Part shown: one piece after another, positions 56,001 to 63,831 of the stretch | Position numbering within the stretch: the first letter of the stretch is position 1 | Layout of the letters: each line of letters opens with the position of its first letter | NCBI GenBank assembly: GCA_041687675.1 | Contig: JAWLBM010000017.1 | Span: 24,894 to 88,893, forward strand | From: JAWLBM01 sp041687675 | Lineage (GTDB): Bacteria; Pseudomonadota; Alphaproteobacteria; Rhizobiales; Pleomorphomonadaceae | Length of the DNA stretch: 64,000 nt | Direction of reading: 5' to 3' | Notes under the pieces: model-generated | The model's database searches: none | What the model was told of the DNA's origin: nothing | Seen by the model: the letters and a program-made list of their open reading frames with translations, nothing else | Program-made: the position numbers and the translations under genes

Positions 56001-59000
56001 CGACGCCAGCATCTCGGCGTAGCCGGCGCCGTCGCGTCGGGCGCCGATCGGGAAGAGACCGTCAATGCTGCGGCTCCACCAGGGCTCGCACTGGCCGAAT
56101 ACCATGTCCGCGAACAGCGTCGGCTCCGGCTCGATCGCGAGCATCAGCGCGCCGTCGGCGAGATGCGGGCGCAGCGCCGAGAGGGCGCGCTCGCCGTCCG
56201 GCCGGGCGAACAGCCCGACGGCCAGCACCGCGTCGAAGCGGCGCGGTCCGTGCGGACCCTCGCCGATCTCGCCGAAGGGGAGCACGTCGATCCCGCCGCC
56301 CGAGGCGAGGTCCAGCGCGATGCGGTCGAGCCGGCCCTGGTCCGGATCGCTCACCACCACGCCGGTCACCCCCGGCATGCTGGCCAGGCTGCCGGCGAGG
56401 GCGGCGCTCTCGCCGCCGACGAGCAGGACCACGAGCCTCTGGTCGCGCGACCAGGTGGCGGCGAGGTCGGTTGCGGCGCTCGCCAGGGCCTGGTGCAGCG
56501 GGCCCGCCAGCGGCGCCGAGGTGTCGAGGTGGTCGGCGAGGGCGTTGGGCAGGACGCCGTCGAGGCTGTCGGCGAGACCGTCGGCGAGGCGCGCCGCGAT
56601 GCCGGCCTGCAGCCGCACCAGCGCCATCGCCTCGGCGATGCGCCGCGGATGGCTGGCGACCAGCGTGGCGATCACCGTCTCGGCGGGAGGGTAGGGGCTG
56701 TCGCCGTCGAGCAGCCAGCCATCGCCGTCCCGTTCCAGCGCGCCGTCCTCCTCGAGGGCGTCGGCCAGCCGGGTGAGGAGGGGCAGGGCGCGCGCCGCGA
56801 CGGAGCCGCTGGCGACCAGCGCCGCCGGATCGAGCCGTCCCCCGGGGCCGGCGAGCGAGGCCACCGTCTCGCGGGCGATCGCCCGGCAGGCGGCGTCGAC
56901 CAGGATCTGCCCGTCGTCCGGGTCGGCCGCGACCGTCGCCGCGACCCCGATCTCCTCCAGCCGGGCGGCCGGATCGGCCCAGGGCTGCGGCAGTCGCACC
57001 GCCTCGCCGGCGCCGAGGCGCACGGCCGCGGTGGAGAAGACGAAGTCATCCGCATCGGCGACGCGATTGAGGAGGACGGCCTTGAAGCGGACGCCGGTTG
57101 CGCGGGCGACCACCGTACCGTCCGCCTCCACCAGGGTGAAGCTCGCCTCGACCGAGCGCGGCGACGCGCGCGTGACCTCGACGATGGCCGCGGCCGGCGT
57201 GCGACCGGCCCGGTAGACCCTGAGGTCGCCGACCCGCACCGGCAGGAACGAGGACTCGCCGGCCTCGCCGACCATCCGGGTGATCAGCCAGAACAGGCCG
57301 TGGAAGCTCGCGTCGAGCAGGGTCGGATGCAGCACGTGGCGGGCGTCGCCGACGGCCTCCGCCTCGGCGGCGGACAGTTCCACCATCAGCGACCGCCCGT
57401 CTATCGGGCTCACCGAGAGGGCGCGGCGGAAGGCGGGGCCGTAGTCGAGGCCGAAGCGCCGGGTGAGGTCGTAGAGCGCCGCGTGATCGAGCCCGCCCGG
57501 CACGCTCGCCGGCATGGCCACCGGATCGGCGGCGGTCGGCGGGCGCGCGATGCGGGCCCTCACATGCATCGCCCAGTCGTCGTCGGCGAGGCGCCGGCGG
57601 CTGCCGATCTCGACGATGTGACCGTCCGGATCCACCTCCGTGCGGGTCTCCAGCGGCTCGCCGTCCTCCAGCACCATCGGCCGAAGGATGTCGAGATCGC
57701 GGATCTCGACCGGCCCGTCGCCGAGCGTGGCCCGCGCGGCCGAGAGAACCATCTCGACGAAGCCGGCGGCCGGGAACACGGTCGAGCTCTCGACCTTGTG
57801 GTCGGCGAGCCAGGGCACCAGCACCGCATCGACGTGCCCCATCCAGGGGCCGGTGCCGGAGCGCAGACGGTAGCCGAGCAGCGGATGGTCGTCCTCGGCG
57901 CCGAAGAGATCCACCGCCTCGGACGATCGCGCGACCCGGTAGGTCTGCTTCTGCCAGGGATAGCGCGGCAGCGGCATGTGCACCGAGGCGCGCTGGCCGA
58001 AGAAGCGCTCCTCGTCGATGGTCGCGCCGTTGACCAGCGCCCGCGCGGCGACGAGAGCGAACAGGTTGCCCTCGACCTCGCCGTCGGTGACGTCGAGGCT
58101 CGGCACGAAGCTGCCGGTGCGGTTCACCCCGGAAAGCGAGTCGGTCACGTAGTTCTGCAGCACCGGCTTGGGGCCGATCTCCACGAAGACCTTGGCGCCC
58201 AGCTCGGCCATCGCCTCCACCGACTGGCGGAACAGCACCGGCTGGCGCACGTTGCGCCACCAGTAGTCGGCCCCGAGGCTCTCGCCGGGGGCAACCTGCC
58301 CGGTGACCGCCGAGACGAAGGTGATCGAGGCCGCCCTCGGCTGCAGCGTGGCGAGGGCATCGGTCAGCGGCTGGCGTATCGGCTCGATCAGGGCGGAGTG
58401 GAAGGGGTAGTCCAGCTTCAGCTTGCGCAGCGCCAGCCGGCGCTTCTTCGCCGCCTTGGCGAATTCGGCGAGGTCCTCGTTGGTGCCCGACAGGGTCACC
58501 GAGCGGGGGCTGTTGTCGGCGGCGAGCTCGACCGTGCGGAACTCAAGCTCCTCGATCAGCGTCTGCGCGTCCGCCGCGGAGGTGAGCAGCGCGGCCATGC
58601 CGCCGAGATGCCGGGTGACCTCCTGCTGGGTCGAACGGACGTGGATGAGGAATACCGCCGCCTCGAGCGTCAGCGCGCCCGCGGCCCAGGCCGCGGCCAC
58701 CTCGCCCACCGAGTGGCCGGTCACCATGTCGGGACGCAGGCCGCGGGCCGCCAGCGCCTCCACGGTCGCCACCTGCATGGCGAAGAGGAGCGGCTGGGCG
58801 ATCTCGGTGCGCTCGATGTCTTGGTCGAGGTCGTCGGAGAAGAGCGTGGTGAGCAGCGACCAGCCGGCGGTCCGGATGAACAGGCGCGTCACCGCGTCGA
58901 AGGCGGCGCGGAAGGCGGCGTCGCCCTGGTAGGCGGCGCGGCCCATCCCGGCCCATTGCGAGCCGTTGCCGGAAAACACGAAGGCGACCGGCGCCTTGCG

Positions 59001-60575
59001 GGCGCCGGCCCGGCCGGCGACCGACGAGGAGGAGCGCTTGCCGGCGAGATAGTCGTCGAGGGCGGCGCGGATCTCGTCGGACGAACCGCCGAGCGCGACC
59101 AGGCGGTGGTCGAGCCTGTCGCGGGCGTAGGCGGCCGCGTTGGCGAGGCGGGCCGTTTCGGCGGTGTCGGCGCCGGCGAGGCGGTCGCGCCAGTCGGCGG
59201 CGAGCTGGCGCAGGGCCTCGGGCGACTGGGCGGAGACCACCAGCGGCGCGAGCCGCGACGGCTGGCTGCGGCGGCCGACCTCGTGCGCGGCCGGCTGGCG
59301 CAGCACCGCATGGGCGTTGGCGCCGCCGAAGCCGAAGGAGTTGACGCCGACGTAGAGCGGCGTGCCGGTGTCCGGCAGCGGGCGCAGCTGCGAGACCACC
59401 TCGATGTTGAGGTCGTCGAAGGCGATGTCCGGATTGGGCGTGCGGAAGTGGAGCGACGGCGGCAGCACCCGGCGCTCCAGCGCCATCTGCGCCTTGAGCA
59501 GGCCGGCGAGGCCGGACGCGGCCTCCAGGTGGCCGATGTTGGTCTTCACCGAGCCGATGGGCAGCCGGGCGCCGCGACGGCGGCCGAGCACCTCGCCGAG
59601 GGCGTTCGCCTCGGCCGGGTCGCCCACCCGGGTGCCGGTCCCGTGCGCCTCGATGTAGGCGAGCGCCTCGGGATCGATCTCGAAGCGCTCGTAGACGTGG
59701 CGGAGCAGGGCGGCCTGCTGGCCCGAGGAGGGCAGCGACAGGCCGGTGGTGCGGCCATCGGAGTTGATGCCGGAGCCGACCAGCACGCCGCGGATCGGGT
59801 CGCCCGCCGCCTGGGCGGCCTCCACCGTCTTCAGCACGAAGACGACGGCGCCCTCTGAGCGCACGTAGCCGTCGCCGTCCGCGTCGAAGGCGCGGCAGAG
59901 CCCGGTCGGCGACAGCATCGAGGCCCGCGAGAAGCCGATGAAGGCGAAGGGCGACAAGAGCATGTTGACGCCGCCGACGATGGCGGTGTCGATCCGTCCG
60001 GACCGCATCGCCTCCAGCGCCTCGTGCAGCGCCACGATCGAGGAGGAGCAGGCGGTGTCGACCGTGAAGCTCGGGCCCTTGAGGTCGAAGATGTAGGAGA
60101 TCCGGTTCGAGACGATCGACAGCGTGTTGCCGGTCATCAGCTGGATGTCGGACGCCGACGGGTCGACCACGAAGCCGTTGGAGTAGTCGACGCTCGAGGC
60201 GCCGACGTAGACGCCGGTTTCGGTGCCGGCCAGGCTGGCGGCCGGGATGCCGGCATGCTCCAGGGCCTCCCAGGCGACCTCCAGCAGCAGCCGCTGCTGC
60301 GGGTCGATCTGCAGCGCCTCGCGGGGGGAGATGCCGAAGAAGGTCGGGTCGAAGCCGAACGGGTCGTCGATCTGGCCGGCGCGCCAGGTGTAGCTCTTGC
60401 CGGCGACCTGCCGGTCGGCATGGCCGAAGCGGTTGCGGGCCCAGCGGCCGGGCTGGATCTCGCCCACCACGCATTCGCCCCGCTCGAGGATGGACCAGAA
60501 TGAATCGGCATCCGGCGCCTTCGGCAGCCGACAGGAGTAACCGACGATGGCGATATCACGCGCGGACTTCGTCAT
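53034..60575 (-). CDS. rkpA: Single-module type I polyketide/fatty-acid synthase, RkpA-like
   Basis: A 2,513-residue synthase with domain order KS-AT-DH-(MT-like)-KR-like-ER-KR-ACP. KS, about 6-430: Cys176 in DTACSSS, His311 in EAHGTGT and His349 in KTNIGHL. AT, about 530-830: Ser622 in GHSVGE, His726 in YPFHS. DH, about 895-1170: His926 in DHKVESSTVFP and Asp1088/His1092 in HPTLLDASFH. Residues 1370-1545 resemble a degenerate methyltransferase, and 1560-1750 a structural KR half. ER, about 1775-2098: GGAGGVG (1921-1927). KR, about 2105-2350: GGLGGFG (2122-2128), Ser2250, Tyr2264. ACP Ser2430 in GMDSLMALEL. There is no thioesterase, so release to rkpG is plausible. Length is near that published for rhizobial RkpA. 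The start is the ATG at 60573-60575. Confidence 0.92.
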   Translation of the reverse strand: MTKSARDIAIVGYSCRLPKAPDADSFWSILERGECVVGEIQPGRWARNRFGHADRQVAGKSYTWRAGQIDDPFGFDPTFFGISPREALQIDPQQRLLLEVAWEALEHAGIPAASLAGTETGVYVGASSVDYSNGFVVDPSASDIQLMTGNTLSIVSNRISYIFDLKGPSFTVDTACSSSIVALHEALEAMRSGRIDTAIVGGVNMLLSPFAFIGFSRASMLSPTGLCRAFDADGDGYVRSEGAVVFVLKTVEAAQAAGDPIRGVLVGSGINSDGRTTGLSLPSSGQQAALLRHVYERFEIDPEALAYIEAHGTGTRVGDPAEANALGEVLGRRRGARLPIGSVKTNIGHLEAASGLAGLLKAQMALERRVLPPSLHFRTPNPDIAFDDLNIEVVSQLRPLPDTGTPLYVGVNSFGFGGANAHAVLRQPAAHEVGRRSQPSRLAPLVVSAQSPEALRQLAADWRDRLAGADTAETARLANAAAYARDRLDHRLVALGGSSDEIRAALDDYLAGKRSSSSVAGRAGARKAPVAFVFSGNGSQWAGMGRAAYQGDAAFRAAFDAVTRLFIRTAGWSLLTTLFSDDLDQDIERTEIAQPLLFAMQVATVEALAARGLRPDMVTGHSVGEVAAAWAAGALTLEAAVFLIHVRSTQQEVTRHLGGMAALLTSAADAQTLIEELEFRTVELAADNSPRSVTLSGTNEDLAEFAKAAKKRRLALRKLKLDYPFHSALIEPIRQPLTDALATLQPRAASITFVSAVTGQVAPGESLGADYWWRNVRQPVLFRQSVEAMAELGAKVFVEIGPKPVLQNYVTDSLSGVNRTGSFVPSLDVTDGEVEGNLFALVAARALVNGATIDEERFFGQRASVHMPLPRYPWQKQTYRVARSSEAVDLFGAEDDHPLLGYRLRSGTGPWMGHVDAVLVPWLADHKVESSTVFPAAGFVEMVLSAARATLGDGPVEIRDLDILRPMVLEDGEPLETRTEVDPDGHIVEIGSRRRLADDDWAMHVRARIARPPTAADPVAMPASVPGGLDHAALYDLTRRFGLDYGPAFRRALSVSPIDGRSLMVELSAAEAEAVGDARHVLHPTLLDASFHGLFWLITRMVGEAGESSFLPVRVGDLRVYRAGRTPAAAIVEVTRASPRSVEASFTLVEADGTVVARATGVRFKAVLLNRVADADDFVFSTAAVRLGAGEAVRLPQPWADPAARLEEIGVAATVAADPDDGQILVDAACRAIARETVASLAGPGGRLDPAALVASGSVAARALPLLTRLADALEEDGALERDGDGWLLDGDSPYPPAETVIATLVASHPRRIAEAMALVRLQAGIAARLADGLADSLDGVLPNALADHLDTSAPLAGPLHQALASAATDLAATWSRDQRLVVLLVGGESAALAGSLASMPGVTGVVVSDPDQGRLDRIALDLASGGGIDVLPFGEIGEGPHGPRRFDAVLAVGLFARPDGERALSALRPHLADGALMLAIEPEPTLFADMVFGQCEPWWSRSIDGLFPIGARRDGAGYAEMLASAGFGSVGTRVLASDTARAAVITAIGPAATGEAPAGESGPVLVLIDSDRAARSSADALAAALASRGRPVRVANAVPGHAGRMLIEAIDAGSDADLMALLAGGDVKDLVYMPGAATGEDPLAATQTRVMTIHAVLGEAMKPPARLWIVAPGGSGVGGAEAVQRPVESAVWGLGRVLINEYPEIDTRLVDLAVEFAPSETAERLASLIEHPSAEHELVIDHRGTAGVRVVSGPALVDAAAAATVDGPVGRTLAIERQGTLDGLAWRTVARPASLADDEVEIEVAAAGLNFRDVMWALGLLPEEALEDGFAGATLGMECSGVITRVGRAVTRVAPGSRVIAFAPACFSTHVVVAEKALAPVPSTVDMEAAATIPVTFLTAWYALVELARLEEGETVVIHGGAGGVGLAALQIALSRGARVIATAGSNEKRRLLAMLGATHVLDSRSLAFADQVMELTGGEGVDVVLNSLFGEAMERSLEILKPFGRFVELGKRDYYANTQIGLRPFRQNLSYFGVDADQLLNHRPRLTERVFRELVDGFETGVFTALPYRVFPADRITAAFRLMQQSGHTGKILVRPPALPAGPARGAVRIRPDATYLVAGGLGGFGIETARFLVERGARHLVLTSRSGSVSGTAAAGIAAMEAMGAVVVVAGADVTDRAAVDALLARIDAEMPPLRGVLHTAMVIDDALFRNLDATRIRAVMAPKIAGAAVLDAATRGRELDLFVLYSSATTLIGNPGQSAYVAANAYLEGLARARHAAGLPALAIAWGAIADAGYLARNSDVNDMLSMRLGKQSLTARAALHGLGLVLDAGVPVPSLAYAQVDWAAARRELPVMATPLAERISGAAADAASEGAGDGHLAALIEGLDHARAVKVVTDLLAGEISRILRLPLDDIDPARPLTEIGMDSLMALELRMAAEQRLGVDIPLLSLANGAALGDIARRIVDKVHSGGVSSETELAAARHVEGDLDEEMAAVIEAVEGEAEKVKRLI

Positions 60576-60878
60576 GGCACCTCGAACGTCTTCATCAACT
60601 CCGCCGGCGACGAGCCATGCGCCGGTCCGCGGGAGCTTGCGCGAACACCCTGCCCCTATGTGCCCGACCGGCGGGGAGACGGGTCCGCGCCGCGTGCATA
60701 CTCCGATCTGAACACAGGATTCCATAACATTGTCATAAACGCCATGAGGCTGGCAGGAATCCCGCAGCTGGAAAGCACCCCGTTTGTGGTCCCTGTATGA
60801 CTTACGGTCCGTCCCGGTTCAAGACACAGGCGGCAGTGGCATGACGCGCCGCAACAATTCGGTGGAGAACCGTGGCGC
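60576..60878. other. Intergenic region upstream of rkpA (303 bases)
   Basis: No gene is visible. The segment 60715-60745 is relatively AT-rich and would suit an rkpA promoter on the minus strand, but I cannot define -35 and -10 boxes with confidence. prfC lies upstream on the same strand; no terminator hairpin with a T-run was seen between them. Confidence 0.35.
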
Positions 60879-62480
60879 TCAGGCCGCGGTGCGCGCCTGC
60901 ACCTCCTTCACGTCGGTGAAGCGCACCCGCGACCACTTCTCGCGCAGATAGTTGAGGGAATAGCCGGACGTGGCGAGCAGCACCGGGTCGCCGTCGACGT
61001 CCTCGGCGAGGGCCGAGCGGTTGCCCTGGACGAACTCCGCGACGTCCGCCCGTTCGCCGCCGACCCAGCGCGCCAGGGTGTACTGGCTGCCCTCGAAGCC
61101 GACGTCGAGACCATACTCCTGGTTGAGACGGCCCTGGAGCACGTCGAGCTGCAGCGCGCCCACGAAACCAACCAGCGCGGGCGATCCGTCGACGGGACGG
61201 AACAGCTGGACGACGCCCTCCTCGGCGAGCTCCTGCAACGCCTGCTTGAGCTTCTTGGCCTTCATCGCGTCCTCCAGCCGGACCCGGCGGAGGATCTCCG
61301 GGGCGAAGCTCGGCACGCCGACGAAGGTGAGCTCCTCGCCCTCGGTGAGGGTGTCGCCGATCCGCAGCGTCCCGTGATTCGGGAGCCCGACCACGTCGCC
61401 GGCGAAGGCCTCCTCGGCGAGCTGCCGGGACTGGGCGAAGAAGAACTGCGGGGTGTGCAGACCGATCGTCTTGCCGGTGCGAACGTGGCGCACCTTCATG
61501 CCGCGCTGCAACCGGCCCGAGCAGAGCCGGACGAAGGCGATACGGTCCCGGTGATTCGGATCCATGTTCGCCTGGATCTTGAAGACGAAGGCCGTCATCT
61601 TCGGCTCGGCCGCGTGGACGACCCGGGTGTCGGCGTTCTGGTCGCGCGGCGGCGGCGCGAAGGACGACAGCCCGTCGAGCAGGTCCTTGATGCCGAAGTT
61701 GCGCAGGGCCGAGCCCCAGAACACCGGCGTCATGTGCCCCTGGCGGAAGGCGTCGAGGTCGAACGCGGGCGTCCCCTCGCGGGCAAGTTCGATCTCCTCG
61801 GCGAGCGGGGAGAGGTTGCGCTCGGCGAGCAGGCGTTCCAGCGCGGCGTCGTCGATCTCGTCGACGTGCTCGTCGGAGCGCTCGTTCATCAGCCGGGTGC
61901 GCCGGCGGCGAAGGTCGTAGGTGCCGAGGAAGTCGCGGCCCGAGCCGATCGGCCAGGTGATCGGCGCGGTGTCGAGGGCGAGGGTCTTCTCGATCTCGTC
62001 GAGAATCTCGAACGGGTCGCGGGCCTCGCGGTCGAGCTTGTTGACGAAGGTGACGATCGGGATATCGCGCAGGCGGCAGACCTCGAACAGCTTGCGTGTG
62101 CGCGCCTCGATGCCCTTCGCCGCGTCGATCACCATCACCGCCGAATCGACCGCGGTGAGCGTGCGGTAGGTGTCCTCGGAGAAGTCCTCGTGGCCCGGCG
62201 TGTCGAGCAGGTTGAAGACGTTGCCGCCGTATTCAAAGGTCATCACCGAGGTGACGACGGAGATGCCGCGCTCGCGCTCGATCTTCATCCAGTCCGAGCG
62301 GGTGCGCCGGTTCTCGCCGCGGGCGCGCACCTGGCCGGCCAGCTGGATGGCGCCGCCGAACAGCAGCAGCTTCTCGGTCAGCGTGGTCTTGCCGGCGTCC
62401 GGATGGGAGATGATGGCGAAGGTGCGCCGCCGGGCGACCTCGCTCGCCAGCGGCCCGGTCGTCTCGACGGAGGTGTTCAT
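60879..62480 (-). CDS. prfC: Peptide chain release factor 3
   Basis: A 533-residue translational GTPase. G motifs are intact: SHPDAGKTTLTEKLLLFG (G1), RERGISVVTSVMTFEY (G2 region), DTPGHEDFSEDTYRTL (G3), and FVNKLDREARDP (G4). The following domains match RF3 rather than EF-G in length and in QFFFAQSRQLAEEAFAGDVVGLPNHG. RF3 removes RF1/RF2 from the ribosome after peptide release. It stands alone, with its ATG at 62478-62480 opening MNTSVETTG. Confidence 0.95.
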   Translation of the reverse strand: MNTSVETTGPLASEVARRRTFAIISHPDAGKTTLTEKLLLFGGAIQLAGQVRARGENRRTRSDWMKIERERGISVVTSVMTFEYGGNVFNLLDTPGHEDFSEDTYRTLTAVDSAVMVIDAAKGIEARTRKLFEVCRLRDIPIVTFVNKLDREARDPFEILDEIEKTLALDTAPITWPIGSGRDFLGTYDLRRRRTRLMNERSDEHVDEIDDAALERLLAERNLSPLAEEIELAREGTPAFDLDAFRQGHMTPVFWGSALRNFGIKDLLDGLSSFAPPPRDQNADTRVVHAAEPKMTAFVFKIQANMDPNHRDRIAFVRLCSGRLQRGMKVRHVRTGKTIGLHTPQFFFAQSRQLAEEAFAGDVVGLPNHGTLRIGDTLTEGEELTFVGVPSFAPEILRRVRLEDAMKAKKLKQALQELAEEGVVQLFRPVDGSPALVGFVGALQLDVLQGRLNQEYGLDVGFEGSQYTLARWVGGERADVAEFVQGNRSALAEDVDGDPVLLATSGYSLNYLREKWSRVRFTDVKEVQARTAA

Positions 62481-62535
62481 GAAATCCGATCTCGCGAAAC
62501 ATGGCCGCCGGCGCCCCCGCGCCGGATGCCGGCGG

Positions 62536-62907
62536 TCACGAGAGGTCGCGCAGCAGCGCGTGGATGTCGTCCGTGGCGAGCAGGTCCGCCAGTTCCCGGA
62601 AGCCGGCCGCCTCGAGCCGCGGCTCGATCAGCACCCGTGCGGTGTCGACCCGCCAGACGAGGTCGCGCAGCGCCATCAGCGCCGTGCGCGTCCCCGGTTC
62701 CGGCCCTGCGGCCGCCGCCACGATCTTGCGGGCCAAAGCATCAACAGCGGCCTCGTTTGTCAACCGTTCCGAGCCGGCATTCGCCTCCGCCTCCTGGACC
62801 GCGCGGAGCAGGCGGACGAGCGCGCGGACGTCGAGGCGGAGGTCCCCGGCCGGGTCCGGGCCGGAAGCGGTGAGGCCGTCGTCGTCCTCGGCGGTGCGAT
62901 GTGTCAC
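62536..62907 (-). CDS. Hypothetical protein
   Basis: A possible 123-residue protein from a GTG at 62905-62907, which is preceded by GGGGGA at a suitable distance. It is predicted mostly helical, with LDVRALVRLLRAVQEAEAN, TALMALRDLVWRVDTA and a C-terminal AGFRELADLLATDDIHALLRDLS. I recognise no family, signal peptide or motif. It lies 55 bases upstream of prfC on the same strand, which gives some support as an operon partner. An ATG further upstream (62956-62958) in the same frame would add an Arg-rich leader. Confidence 0.5.
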   Translation of the reverse strand: MTHRTAEDDDGLTASGPDPAGDLRLDVRALVRLLRAVQEAEANAGSERLTNEAAVDALARKIVAAAAGPEPGTRTALMALRDLVWRVDTARVLIEPRLEAAGFRELADLLATDDIHALLRDLS

Positions 62908-63220
62908 GGAGTCCCCCGGTGAAGGGCGGTGGCGGATCCGCTCCGCTCGGGCCCGCAACGGGCCGGGTCGCGGCGAAATGCCGGCGAGCGGGGATCCTCC
63001 TCCTATTGATAGGCGCTCCGGCCGGCGGTTTGAACGGTGCGCCGGCCACCGTCCGGAAGGTTGGTTGAGCCGCCGTCAACCCGATCCGAGAAACAACGGT
63101 CCCGCTCCGCACCCGCCCGCCCGTTGCTGCAACGCCCTCGTCACTTGCCGCAGGAGGGGCGGGGCGGGGGCGCGGGGGACGGGGGACGGGGCGGACGACG
63201 GGTGGCGGCGGGGCCACCTG

Positions 63221-63392
63221 CTCCCCGTCATCCCGACGAAAGTCGGGATCCAGCCCTCACCGCCGCACGCGCCTTCCGGTCCTGGTCCCGCCCGTGCCCG
63301 CTCCCCGTCATCTCGACGAACGTCGGCATCCAGCCCCCGCCGCCGCACTTGCCCGCCGGTCCTGGACCCCGGTTTTCACCGGGGTGACGGGG
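63221..63392. repeat. REP/BIME-like repeat: 80-bp tandem duplication with inverted end
   Basis: Two units begin with CTCCCCGTCA exactly 80 bases apart (63221 and 63301). Unit 1 has a perfect hairpin ATCCCGAC-GAAA-GTCGGGAT (63230-63249), and unit 2 a degenerate one (63310-63329). After unit 2 comes a third hairpin, CCCCGGT...ACCGGGG (63367-63384), then TGACGGGG, the mirror image of the unit start, so the whole forms a long inverted repeat. This layout matches intergenic palindromes widespread in proteobacteria. The flanking 62908-63220 and 63393-63613 contain no visible gene. Confidence 0.75.
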
Positions 63393-63613
63393 CGGGGAGG
63401 CGAGGGCGCCGGCCGGGATGGCGGGCAGGTGGAGGGCGAGGGCCGGGGGTGGCGAGGGCCGGCCCGCGAGCGTCGGGATGGCGCGGCGGCGGCCCCCCGA
63501 CCTCCAGCCGAGCGGAAACCGATCCGTCTCCCGTGCGTTGCCCCCGTGCGACGGCGGCGGCCGGTCGGCCGGACGGCGGCTGGCAGGGGGAGCCGGGATC
63601 GACGAGGCTCACG

Positions 63614-63642
63614 TTGACAGGGCGGAATCGATCGGCTACCTA
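63614..63642 (+). promoter_or_regulatory. Probable promoter of tRNA-Gln
   Basis: TTGACA (63614-63619) and TACCTA (63637-63642) are separated by 17 bases. The predicted start would give a leader of about 50 bases before the mature tRNA at 63701. Confidence 0.5.
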
Positions 63643-63700
63643 GCACCCGCCATTTGCCGGACGGCTTTCGCCAAGCCGCCACGGCGGCCCGGGCCCCTGC

Positions 63701-63774
63701 TGGGGGATAGTTTAATGGTAGAACAGCGGACTCTGACTCCGCTAGTCTTGGTTCGAATCCAGGTCCCCCAGCCA
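63701..63774 (+). tRNA. tRNA-Gln (anticodon CTG)
   Basis: Cloverleaf with acceptor TGGGGGA (63701-63707) pairing with TCCCCCA (63764-63770), anticodon stem GCGGA/TCCGC around loop CTCTGAC with anticodon CTG at 63733-63735, T-arm CTTGG/CCAGG with TTCGAAT, discriminator G and encoded CCA (63772-63774). The U1-A72 pair is typical of tRNA-Gln. It decodes CAG. Confidence 0.97.
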
Positions 63775-63801
63775 CTTCCCTCCACCACCGACCGCCTCAA
63801 G

Positions 63802-63831
63802 AACCTCGGTTTTCCGGGGTTTTTTCTTGTT
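63802..63831 (+). terminator. Rho-independent terminator of tRNA-Gln
   Basis: An 8-bp stem (AACCTCGG at 63802-63809 with CCGGGGTT at 63814-63821, one G-T pair) with TTTT loop is followed by a run of T (63820-63825) and a second T-rich stretch. This is a classical intrinsic terminator, 28 bases past the tRNA. Confidence 0.8.

Noticed and set aside
53118..59858. Very long open frame on the plus strand opposite the PKS gene.
   Set aside because: It is a by-product of GC-rich codon use; its translation is an Arg/Gly/Ala-rich composition with no domain, while the minus strand encodes an intact PKS.
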